Shown here piece after piece: positions 25,401 through 31,002 of a stretch of 34,740 nt of DNA. How positions within the stretch are numbered: position 1 is the stretch's first letter; each line of letters opens with the position of its first letter. This DNA comes from Xenococcus sp. PCC 7305 (GTDB taxonomy: Bacteria > Cyanobacteriota > Cyanobacteriia > Cyanobacteriales > Xenococcaceae), in NCBI RefSeq assembly GCF_000332055.1, contig NZ_ALVZ01000166.1, forward strand, positions 1 through 34,740, given 5' to 3'. The position numbers and the translations under genes are program-made. The notes under the pieces were generated by a model that searched no databases, was not told the origin of the DNA, and was given only the letters and a program-made list of their open reading frames with translations.

Positions 25401-26655
25401 TCTTAACCATGCGCCTGAGGGGGCAACTTTGATTATTGCGCCTACTTCGGTTTGTATGAATTGGATTGCCGAAGCAGAGAAATTTGCACCGACCTTAAAT
25501 TCTGTGCAGTTTGGTAGTGGAGACCGCCAGAAGACTTTAGATAACCTCCAACCTTTTGATCTTTTTGTGTGCAGCTATGGTTTATTGCAACAAGAAGAAG
25601 TGGCCGACATGTTAGCCAAAGTGTCATGGCAAAATATTGTCCTCGATGAAGCCCAGGCAATTAAAAACATGGCAACCAAGCGCTCTAAAGCCGCCATGAA
25701 GCTTCAAGGCAAGTTTAAATTAATTACTACAGGAACTCCAATTGAGAATCATTTAGGGGAATTATGGAATCTGTTTCGTTTTATTAATCCAGGATTGCTG
25801 GGCTCTTGGGAACAGTTTAACCAACGCTTTGCGATTCCCATCGAAAGAAGTCAGGATAAACAAACCAAGAAGCAGCTGAAAAAACTCATTCAGCCTTTCT
25901 TGTTGCGTCGCACGAAAACCCAGGTATTAGAGGAATTGCCTTCGCGGACTGAAATTACCCTCCATGTCGATATGTCTTCTGAAGAAATGGCATTCTATGA
26001 AGCTTTAAGGCAAAAAGCGATCGCCAGACTCTCGGACACCGAAGCAACGGCGGGAGCCAAACATCTGCAAGTATTGGCCGAAATTATGAAATTGCGTCGT
26101 GCTTGTTGTAATACTAGCTTGGTAATGTCGGATAGTAATTTACCCAGTGCTAAATTAGAAGTATTTGGCGAAGTATTAGAAGAGTTATTAGATAATCGGC
26201 ATAAGGCTTTAGTATTCAGTCAATTTGTCGATCATTTGCATATTATTCGCGATTATCTAGATGAAAAGAATATATCCTATCAATATCTTGATGGGAGTAC
26301 GCCTGCTAAAAAAAGAAAAATCGGTGTTGATAAATTTCAAGGTGGAGAGGGGGATGTTTTCTTAATTTCTCTCAAAGCTGGTGGGACAGGGTTGAATCTC
26401 ACTGCTGCGGATTATGTGATTCATATGGACCCCTGGTGGAATCCTGCGGTTGAGGATCAGGCTTCGGATCGAGCGCATCGCATTGGGCAAAAACGGCCTG
26501 TTACGATTTATCGGTTGGTGACGAGGGGTACGATTGAGGAGAAGATTGTGGAGTTACATCAGCATAAAAGGGATTTAGCTGATAGTTTGCTTGAGGGTAC
26601 GGAAATGAGTGGCAAGATGTCAACGGATGAATTATTGCGCTTGATGACTCAGTAG
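22459..26655 (+). CDS. SWI2/SNF2-family DNA-dependent ATPase
   Basis: A 1398-residue SF2 protein. The first 900 residues are mostly helical, with TPR-like stretches (FWGWLAFLDGDYPQAIALYS, about 270-290) and then a beta-rich region with the SNF2-associated signature before the motor. The motor holds Walker A DQMGLGKTLQAL (about 967-978), ATLIIAPTSVCMNW, the DEAQ box (LDEAQAIKN, about 1061), TGTPIENHLGELW, and lobe 2 with ALVFSQF, LKAGGTGLNLT, DPWWNP and DRAHRIGQ. Bacterial members of this length are thought to remodel nucleic acid-protein complexes such as stalled RNA polymerase; the role here is not known. No methylase or nuclease partner is adjacent. Confidence 0.95.
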   Translation: MTASATSQTRQQLSQIYQNLSESRRQIVRLFSVAYEPVSRSLFLKCLNALDVRQDNGNIFNAQALRAQIEYLIAQDLLVQERGKSPQCNILIAEIATRDAIQAKVWEQMVKVITTHIPIATYYYSKDSRKFNSKEQLLREIRIGIYRRDLKFINIQLECYQQYGYGVDPIKFDEILILLLNNPFDPYWFNQLPQELYELGLGTILLNSVCDLTDAEEPFSFLKAEAAKAKGRCSDNLRLLLTEQFILRDDLESAKSCLAKMNAKSQASADVFWGWLAFLDGDYPQAIALYSSSLKSLKKAVGKRRNVFFESIAGIFFVLALFHEGSPANLKEASGYADIMARSNSWLSYLYTWLQKILLIQQGDMSQKDWINNGYIASYQEHHSLQTFFAALCLYWVDQAQARKRTPRLLKSLCDQAEATGYYWLSAESAELLARLKTKGNQVEAIFSKTDEVPPLVELIKPQQPWELSLKALANLQKKTPVAQDLGQKRLVWLLSFYDPNFMLQPREQKITAKGGWSKGRPIAMKRLYNDPGKLDYLTTQDLKICSHIETNYYGYYEKVDYTFEEHAMLALVGHPLVFWADSPTTRVDIVSGEPELIVKKVNDERLTLEFSPRIKGDKDIIIVKETPTRLKVIEITGEHQRIATILGKKNLLEVPALASEQVLAAISGVSPIVTVHSDIGGGVASATEVTANAQPHLHLLPAGEGLKAALLCRPFGDVGSYYRPGKGGSTVIAEIEGERLQTTRQMEEEKKLANHVMNSCRVLTRYEPEGGEWLIEEPEDCLSLLLELQALEDQVIVEWPEGEKLRVTHQAGMSDFQMQIRRQNDWFAATGELKLDNDLVLDMENLLSLLEKTPSRFIEIKQGQFIALTEKFRARLDELRSYGSKQGQGLQFHPLTSLVLEDAIADVANLKADKHWKQQVKKIKEMKELKPQLPSTLQAELRDYQQEGFEWLSRLAHWGVGACLADQMGLGKTLQALALILNHAPEGATLIIAPTSVCMNWIAEAEKFAPTLNSVQFGSGDRQKTLDNLQPFDLFVCSYGLLQQEEVADMLAKVSWQNIVLDEAQAIKNMATKRSKAAMKLQGKFKLITTGTPIENHLGELWNLFRFINPGLLGSWEQFNQRFAIPIERSQDKQTKKQLKKLIQPFLLRRTKTQVLEELPSRTEITLHVDMSSEEMAFYEALRQKAIARLSDTEATAGAKHLQVLAEIMKLRRACCNTSLVMSDSNLPSAKLEVFGEVLEELLDNRHKALVFSQFVDHLHIIRDYLDEKNISYQYLDGSTPAKKRKIGVDKFQGGEGDVFLISLKAGGTGLNLTAADYVIHMDPWWNPAVEDQASDRAHRIGQKRPVTIYRLVTRGTIEEKIVELHQHKRDLADSLLEGTEMSGKMSTDELLRLMTQ

Positions 26656-26760
26656 TATCGACTGGCAATCGCTGAAAGTTAGTGCAGACTCTTTATGATC
26701 GCTCAAATAGGATAATCAATTGAGCTATCCTTAAAGATGAGATAGATAGACAATTTTGCG

Positions 26761-27009
26761 ATGAGTATTGTTATTTCAGATGAAATTTTGCAGGCGTCTC
26801 AGCTTACTCCAAGCGAGTTTCGCCAGGAAATTGCGTTACACCTTTTTGAACAAGGTAATTTAACTTTAGGATATGCCAGCCAACTGGCGCAGATGGAATC
26901 CCAAGAATTTCGCCAACTTCTAAAGCAGCGCCAAATTCCTCTCTATTCCTATGATGTTGAGGATTTGGAACTAGACTTGAAAAACTTGCGGGAGCTAGGG
27001 CGAATTTGA
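26761..27009 (+). CDS. UPF0175-family antitoxin
   Basis: An 82-residue protein of the UPF0175 family, usually paired with DUF3368 PIN toxins. EFRQEIALHLFEQGNLTLGY and ASQLAQMESQEFRQLLKQR form the helix-turn-helix-like core, and IPLYSYDVEDLELDL is the C-terminal toxin-binding tail. It looks intact. Its stop codon overlaps the TTG start of the following toxin reading (27006), the usual coupling. That toxin is frameshifted, so the antitoxin appears to be an orphan. Confidence 0.87.
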   Translation: MSIVISDEILQASQLTPSEFRQEIALHLFEQGNLTLGYASQLAQMESQEFRQLLKQRQIPLYSYDVEDLELDLKNLRELGRI

Positions 27010-27504
27010 TTGTTATCAGCGATACATCGGTAATCACAAATTTGGCGGCAATTCAAAAGTTACATACAACTTTTGAAGCAACTCCACAATCAAGTTATTA
27101 TTCCTGAAGCAGTGTATCGTGAACTTACAGATATAGATCCTCCCGCCCCTGGAACGCTTGAAGTTCAATCTTTAAGCTGGCTGGAAGTTAGGCAAGTTAA
27201 TGATTTTAGTACAGTTAAACAGCTTCAAAATAACGCGAGATTAGACCCAGGTGAATCTGAAGCGGTCGCTATTGCCTGGGAACTCGATGCTGATTTACTG
27301 TTAATTGATGAGCGTCGTGGTCGAGCAGAAGCTAATCGGCTTGGGTTGAGAATTACTGGATTGCTAGGAATTTTGATTGAAGCAAAACAGCAAAATCTAA
27401 TCATTGCTGTTAAGCCGTTGCTAGATACCTTGATTAAAACGTCAGAGTTTAGAGTATCTATAGCACTATACAAACGTATTCTAAAAATAGTCAAAGAAGA
27501 TTGA
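27006..27504 (+). pseudogene. DUF3368 PIN toxin, broken by a 4-bp tandem duplication
   Basis: The first part, IVISDTSVITNLAAIQKL (frame from TTG 27006), is the normal PIN N-terminus with its first aspartate. The rest, LKQLHNQVIIPEAVYREL to the end at 27504, is in the +1 frame and carries DPGESEAVAIAWELDADLLLIDERRGR with the remaining acidic residues. The shift lies at TACATACA (27061-27068). Removing one TACA gives a continuous reading AIQKLQLLKQLHNQVIIPE, exactly what the family expects at this point. No other lesion is visible. A 143-residue product from an internal TTG at 27073 would lack the catalytic N-terminus. Confidence 0.85.
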
Positions 27505-27622
27505 TACATTTCTGCGATCGCTTTTTGTGTTGACTTTATTTCAGTCGGATGGCTGAGATGGTTCGACAGGAAATTACCGCTGATCAGTGTAGTATGGTGT
27601 TTATATAACCCGTAAAAAATTT

Positions 27623-27718
27623 ATGACTGAGTTATTAGAACAAGCATTCAAAGAAGTATTACCTCAAAGAGTAAAAGAAACTGCTAAGAAAAATTATAAA
27701 ATTTGGAAAGCAGACTGA
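27623..27718 (+). pseudogene. RelE/ParE-like toxin stub fused to an antitoxin start
   Basis: A 31-residue reading. MTELLEQAFKE looks like the first residues of a small antitoxin, and LPQRVKETAKKNYKIWK resembles the middle of cyanobacterial RelE/ParE-like toxins, where the family continues with NPxHPSL. Both the antitoxin body and the toxin end are missing, which suggests deletions within and after a former pair. The right edge runs straight into an opposing nucleotidyltransferase stub. Family assignment rests on recall and is moderate. Confidence 0.5.
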
Positions 27719-27805
27719 ACCGAATAAAGCTAATTCCTGAACCTTCCAGCGTTGGCAAAATTCATTAATTCGAGCACTGGGAATTTCGATATTTTTAACC
27801 AACAT
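27659..27805 (-). pseudogene. Nucleotidyltransferase (MntA-type) N-terminal stub
   Basis: On the minus strand the reading begins MLVKNIEIPSARINEFCQRW and continues KVQELALFGSV, the standard start of small MNT nucleotidyltransferases up to the GS of the GSx10DxD motif. It then leaves homology, and the remaining 18 codons are antisense to the RelE/ParE-like stub. The aspartates of the active site are gone. The junction is near 27716-27720, so one deletion probably joined the two convergent genes. Confidence 0.65.
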
Positions 27806-27866
27806 TTTTTTTGTTATCGCTATTTATTTTCATCGTCTTCTTTTCTCTTTCAACTTAGGTATACTT

Positions 27867-28246
27867 TTATTCGAGGTCCTGGATCATTTGTCGTAAAGTT
27901 TTAATTAATAGAGGAATACTATGCTGACAAATCTTGTAGAGTTGTAGAGTTGTTCAGGATCAACTTGAAAATAACCATGCGCCAAAACATCTCGTAATCC
28001 AATTGCTCCACGCCATTCTATTTGAGGATATTGAGCAAACAACTTGCCTTCAGTCATTCGATCTATTTTCTTAAACTCCTCCCCAACTGCAATCAATACC
28101 ATGCAAATACTATCCATATGCTCAAGCCCTGACTCACTAGCGACAAAATCACTGGGCGCTTTAATAGAGGCAAACCGGGCAGGAATTCGTTCTAATGCAG
28201 ACAAAACCAATTGTAACCTTTCCAATAATTGGTAATTTTCAGACAT
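27867..28246 (-). pseudogene. HepT-type toxin, frameshifted by an 8-bp tandem duplication
   Basis: HepT (DUF86-type HEPN) RNase of an MNT-HepT toxin-antitoxin module. The open reading of 113 residues (27905-28246) keeps the RX4HXY motif as R85-DVLA-H90-G-Y92, but its last 12 residues are aberrant. On the plus strand TTGTAGAG occurs twice in tandem (27934-27941 and 27942-27949). Deleting one copy restores YKICQHSIPLLIKTL and RQMIQDLE, ending at 27867, about 123 residues, the normal HepT C-terminus. Because the catalytic motif is upstream of the shift, some activity or a folding defect are both possible. It overlaps the antitoxin gene by 8 bp. Confidence 0.82.
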
Positions 28247-28598
28247 AAATGATCTCGTGTTCGAGTCGGGCCTTGAATTTAGGATTTAGATAGGGATGAA
28301 GGCGAATCACATCTACTGACCGATTCAGCCAAGTTTCCAAGTCTTGTTTCATGATGGAAGTCATAAATAAATCGGGATCGGTTGTTGCAAAAACGATATC
28401 AACATCACTGTCAGGTCGAGCTTCACCACGAGCATAAGAACCAAAGTACCCCAAGGCAGTCAAATGGAACTTTGCTCCGCATTTTTCCTTGAATTCTGTA
28501 AGAAGCTTCCTCAATTGCTCCTGCGACATAACTTTTTGAGAGTGTGTTGCTTGGTGCGGGATTTCCTGATTTGTCATAGAGAACACCTTCATGAGCAC
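28239..28598 (-). CDS. mntA: MntA-type nucleotidyltransferase antitoxin
   Basis: A 119-residue minimal nucleotidyltransferase. GSYARGEARPDSDVDI gives the full GSx10DxD motif (G53, S54, D65, D67), and VDVIRLHPYLNP follows the third acidic strand. In characterised MNT-HepT systems this enzyme adds AMP groups to the tyrosine of the HepT RX4HXY motif and so silences the toxin. The reading opens with GTG at 28598; the ATG at 28592 or later methionines are possible starts. It overlaps hepT by 8 bp, as usual. Intact, unlike its partner. Confidence 0.9.
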   Translation of the reverse strand: MLMKVFSMTNQEIPHQATHSQKVMSQEQLRKLLTEFKEKCGAKFHLTALGYFGSYARGEARPDSDVDIVFATTDPDLFMTSIMKQDLETWLNRSVDVIRLHPYLNPKFKARLEHEIIYV

Positions 28599-28675
28599 AA
28601 TCGTATCATAGCCAAAAACCTTACACTCAATTCCAGATTCAGCCTTTTGACTTTAAGTTGGTAGAATCGAACGAG

Positions 28676-28804
28676 ATGCCAACTCAACGGCAACTTATGC
28701 TAAAAACCATCGAAAGCATTTATAAAGATGGACGAATTCAGCTAACCGAGCTACCACAGGATGTTACAGTACGTCGGACTCAATTACTGAAAAGGAGATT
28801 CTGA
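28676..28804 (+). pseudogene. AF2212-like (DUF104) antitoxin fragment
   Basis: A 42-residue reading, starting at 28676 or at the ATG 28697. MLKTIESIYKDGRIQLTELP matches the N-terminus of small AF2212/DUF104 antitoxins, which continue to about 60-70 residues. Here the protein ends at RRTQLLKRRF. An ATG overlaps the stop (28804) but opens only 16 codons. No PIN toxin follows. It is probably the remains of another toxin-antitoxin pair. Confidence 0.55.
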
Positions 28805-28916
28805 TGGAGAGTGAGATTAAGAAGAGGTTGACATTTATCCGTAATTTGCAGTAGTTTTCCCCTATGAGAAATATTATACTGCACACGCAATACAATTATT
28901 ATTTTAGACCTTCGAA

Positions 28917-29069
28917 ATGATTTATTATGTAAAGCTGTCAGAATGTAATCCTGATGAGCTCATTACGATTTTAAATTCTAAAGATGTTCGAAAACATTTA
29001 ATGCCACATGACTTATATAATCACGATTCACTTGCCAACTGGATCAAACAAAAAGACTTAGAGGAATGA
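28917..29069 (+). pseudogene. N-terminal fragment of a GNAT-type acetyltransferase
   Basis: A 50-residue reading from an ATG. ELITILNSKDVRKHLMPHD followed by NHDSLANWIKQKD is the typical start of RimJ/RimL-like GNAT enzymes, up to about the first long helix; a complete gene would need about 100 more residues. It stops 2-3 bp before the terminal hairpin of the IS200/IS605 element, and no continuation appears on the other side of that element. So the element insertion came with, or was followed by, loss of the remainder. Family assignment is by pattern memory. Confidence 0.55.
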
Positions 29070-29077
29070 AGCCTCCA

Positions 29078-29101
29078 CCACCTGCTAAAGCGAGGAGGTG
29101 G
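29078..29101. repeat. Terminal hairpin at the tnpB end
   Basis: CCACCT (29078-29083) pairs with AGGTGG (29096-29101), with an alternative CCTCC/GGAGG pairing (29072-29076 with 29094-29098). The tnpB stop codon (29085-29087) lies in the loop. It matches the hairpin at 30963-30990. Confidence 0.75.
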
Positions 29102-29260
29102 TATCCTGCTCTACAATGGCTATGGATTGAGGCCATAACATTGAAAGCGTTCCCCGACTTCTGGGTGACAAGCAGGAACTTTTGCCTTGCTTGTCCTGCG
29201 AGCCATTTCTGCTCGTCAGTTTGCGGTGCGACTCTGCGGAGTTGTAATCCGCCAAGGGAC
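29078..29260 (-). ncRNA. Candidate omega RNA (TnpB guide RNA scaffold)
   Basis: In IS200/IS605 elements the RNA guide of TnpB is made from the tnpB 3' end up to the right end, with the guide taken from flanking DNA. Here that stretch contains successive hairpins: GCGGA/TCCGC (29236-29252), CGAGC/GCTCG (29199-29215), a perfect 8-bp stem GACAAGCA/TGCTTGTC (29167-29195) and the terminal hairpin (29078-29101). They are encoded inside the C-terminal tail of tnpB, after its RuvC-III motif. Guide sequence would then come from the GNAT fragment below 29072. The structure is visible; the function is inferred. Confidence 0.45.
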
Positions 29261-30488
29261 GCGTACCAAGAGAATAGATAAATCTTGCGCCTATGTTGTA
29301 ACTAGCTGATAAGTCGCAATTGTATTGCTTTCCGTTAGAAAAGATAGCCAATTCGTAGTTATTTCTATCGCGCTTAAGCTTACCACTGCCATCAAAAGCA
29401 TAACTAGAAGTGCCGCGAGGATTGACAAAAACAAGTTTCCCTCCCAACTCCAACCATTTCATTTCAGTTAAGTTGACTATTCGACGATGCAGCCAGTTAT
29501 GAAAGCGTTGTTTGAGTGTAGAGCGCCTTTTACCTCCCTTTGGTCGCCAGCCTTTTAGGTGCTCGAATACTATATATTTGACTTTAAATTGCTTGGCTAT
29601 TTTGACCAAACGAGTTGATGCTTTTTGTCCTATCTCGCGGTTGATATTGTTAGCTTTACGATACAAGTTACGACAAAAACCCTTTTGCAGTTTACCTGTG
29701 CGACTAGCTTTGGCACTTATGCGCTTCAGTCTTTTGTCTCTGCGGTCTATGTCTCTGCCATGGTGAATGAATTCACGATGGCTTACAGTACCGTCATAGT
29801 TAATTACTGAAACTGTAGCAGTTGTATTGATACCTAGGTCTACGGCTAAAACAGATTGAGCTTCAGGTAATTTTGCTCGTTTGTATTGAAAAGGAACAGA
29901 TAAATGACATCCTTTTTTCTTGGTCACTAAATATGGCGATTTGCGTTTATTGGCTAAATCTAGATGTCTTTGCCTATGACCTGTCAAACCCACAGTTATC
30001 CAAATCCAATCAGTTCCTGTAAATACTTTGATTCCCGCACTGCATAAATCATCTGAGAACTTAATACACTGACCTTTGTACAGAGGGGGATAAGCTCCAC
30101 ACTCAGCATTTAGCCTTGGCGGTCGTGCGTTTTTTCTGTTCCTAATTCCCGATTGCCACATTCTGTATCTAGTCAAAAAACTAGATACTTGACCAACTGC
30201 AAACTGAATAGCTCCACGTCGGTAATAGCTAGGAAATTTATGAAATCGAGAATTAAAATATTGATATTTTGGGTTAGGATTTTTGGCTGTTCGATGTATT
30301 AGTTTTTCTATAGCTGAAATTTGAGCTTTGGCATCTAGCTGACCAATATTAGACCAATGAGTATGAATTACTCCAACTAAACACCGAACTAAACATCGAA
30401 ATTCACCAACAGTTTTTTCTAGCAACTCTTTTTCTCTAGAGGTTGCTACGATAGACCATTTTTCGCTACGGATGTTTTGTTGTACCAT
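29085..30488 (-). CDS. tnpB: TnpB, RNA-guided nuclease of an IS200/IS605 element
   Basis: A 467-residue TnpB. The RuvC triad is complete: D217 in LAVDLGIN, E309 in YIVFEHLKGW and D392 in NCDLSASYNIGARF. The zinc-ribbon position between E and the last D reads FVNPRGTSSYAFDGSGKLKR and has none of the four expected cysteines, a variant I recall from other cyanobacterial copies. Beyond residue 405 comes a 60-residue low-homology tail that coincides with hairpins of the likely guide RNA. It starts 32 bp from the divergent tnpA. The known role of TnpB is guided cleavage of the empty donor or target site, which favours retention of the element. Confidence 0.92.
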   Translation of the reverse strand: MVQQNIRSEKWSIVATSREKELLEKTVGEFRCLVRCLVGVIHTHWSNIGQLDAKAQISAIEKLIHRTAKNPNPKYQYFNSRFHKFPSYYRRGAIQFAVGQVSSFLTRYRMWQSGIRNRKNARPPRLNAECGAYPPLYKGQCIKFSDDLCSAGIKVFTGTDWIWITVGLTGHRQRHLDLANKRKSPYLVTKKKGCHLSVPFQYKRAKLPEAQSVLAVDLGINTTATVSVINYDGTVSHREFIHHGRDIDRRDKRLKRISAKASRTGKLQKGFCRNLYRKANNINREIGQKASTRLVKIAKQFKVKYIVFEHLKGWRPKGGKRRSTLKQRFHNWLHRRIVNLTEMKWLELGGKLVFVNPRGTSSYAFDGSGKLKRDRNNYELAIFSNGKQYNCDLSASYNIGARFIYSLGTRPLADYNSAESHRKLTSRNGSQDKQGKSSCLSPRSRGTLSMLWPQSIAIVEQDTTSSL

Positions 30489-30520
30489 TAAGGGAAATTA
30501 TATCATAGTATTTGAGATTT

Positions 30521-30937
30521 ATGGCAAAGCTAAAGCCCCATATACATAGCTTTGGATTTAACTTGGTTCACATAGTCTTTGTCACTAAATATCGTCATCC
30601 TGTAATTGATGAAGCTATTGAAAAACGTCTCAAAGAGTTGATCGAAAAATTATGCAAGACTCAAGATTGTGAGTTAATTGAATGTAAAGCTGATCTGGGG
30701 ACTAGAGATCATATCCACTTACTCATAGATGTTGCTCCTAAAATTTCTCTTTCCAAACTTTGCAATATCCTTAAAACTATTACCAGTCGCGAAATTAGAA
30801 AAGAGTTTACCGACTTTTTAAAGCCCTACTATTGGAAACCAATCTTCTGGAAACGCGGTTTTGGCTATACATCTGCTGGTGGCGCGCCTTTAGCTGTACT
30901 TAAGCAATATATAGAAGAACAAGGCTACGAAAGTTAA
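30521..30937 (+). CDS. tnpA: TnpA, Y1 HUH transposase (IS200-like)
   Basis: A 138-residue Y1 transposase from the ATG at 30521 (a TTG at 30512 is in frame). HSFGFNLVHIVFVTKYRHPV is the family N-terminus, DHIHLLIDV contains the HUH pair, and Y in LKQYIEEQ is the catalytic tyrosine on the last helix. TnpA cuts and rejoins single-stranded element ends as a dimer, recognising the terminal hairpins. All motifs are present, so the element may still be mobile. Confidence 0.95.
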   Translation: MAKLKPHIHSFGFNLVHIVFVTKYRHPVIDEAIEKRLKELIEKLCKTQDCELIECKADLGTRDHIHLLIDVAPKISLSKLCNILKTITSREIRKEFTDFLKPYYWKPIFWKRGFGYTSAGGAPLAVLKQYIEEQGYES

Positions 30938-30962
30938 ATCACTAGCTTCGCTTGCGCCCTAG

Positions 30963-30990
30963 CCACCACTTGCTGTCGCGAAGATGGTGG
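30963..30990. repeat. Terminal hairpin at the tnpA end
   Basis: CCACCA (30963-30968) pairs with TGGTGG (30985-30990), with CTT/AAG and GC/GC pairing possible inside. It lies 26 bp after the tnpA stop and 12 bp from the stop codon of the radical SAM gene. Sequence is shared with the hairpin at 29078-29101. Confidence 0.75.
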
Positions 30991-31002
30991 AATGCTGGCT
31001 GA

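Larger units (their letters stand above)
29072..31000 (-). mobile_element. IS200/IS605-type element with divergent tnpA and tnpB
   Basis: tnpB on the minus strand and tnpA on the plus strand diverge from a short gap (30489-30520). Hairpins at the two ends are alike: read on the minus strand the left end is CCACCATCTTCGCGACAG followed by CAAGTGGTGG, and the right end CCACCTCCTCGCTTTAG followed by CAGGTGGTGG. These are the subterminal structures bound by TnpA in this family. Exact cleavage sites are not determined, so the limits are good to about 10-15 bp. The right side lies 1-10 bp from the radical SAM stop codon, the left side against the GNAT fragment. Confidence 0.85.

Noticed and set aside
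27555-27590. GGTTCGAC, resembling a tRNA T-loop
   Set aside because: No acceptor or anticodon stem can be built around it. It is in the promoter region of the RelE/ParE-like stub.
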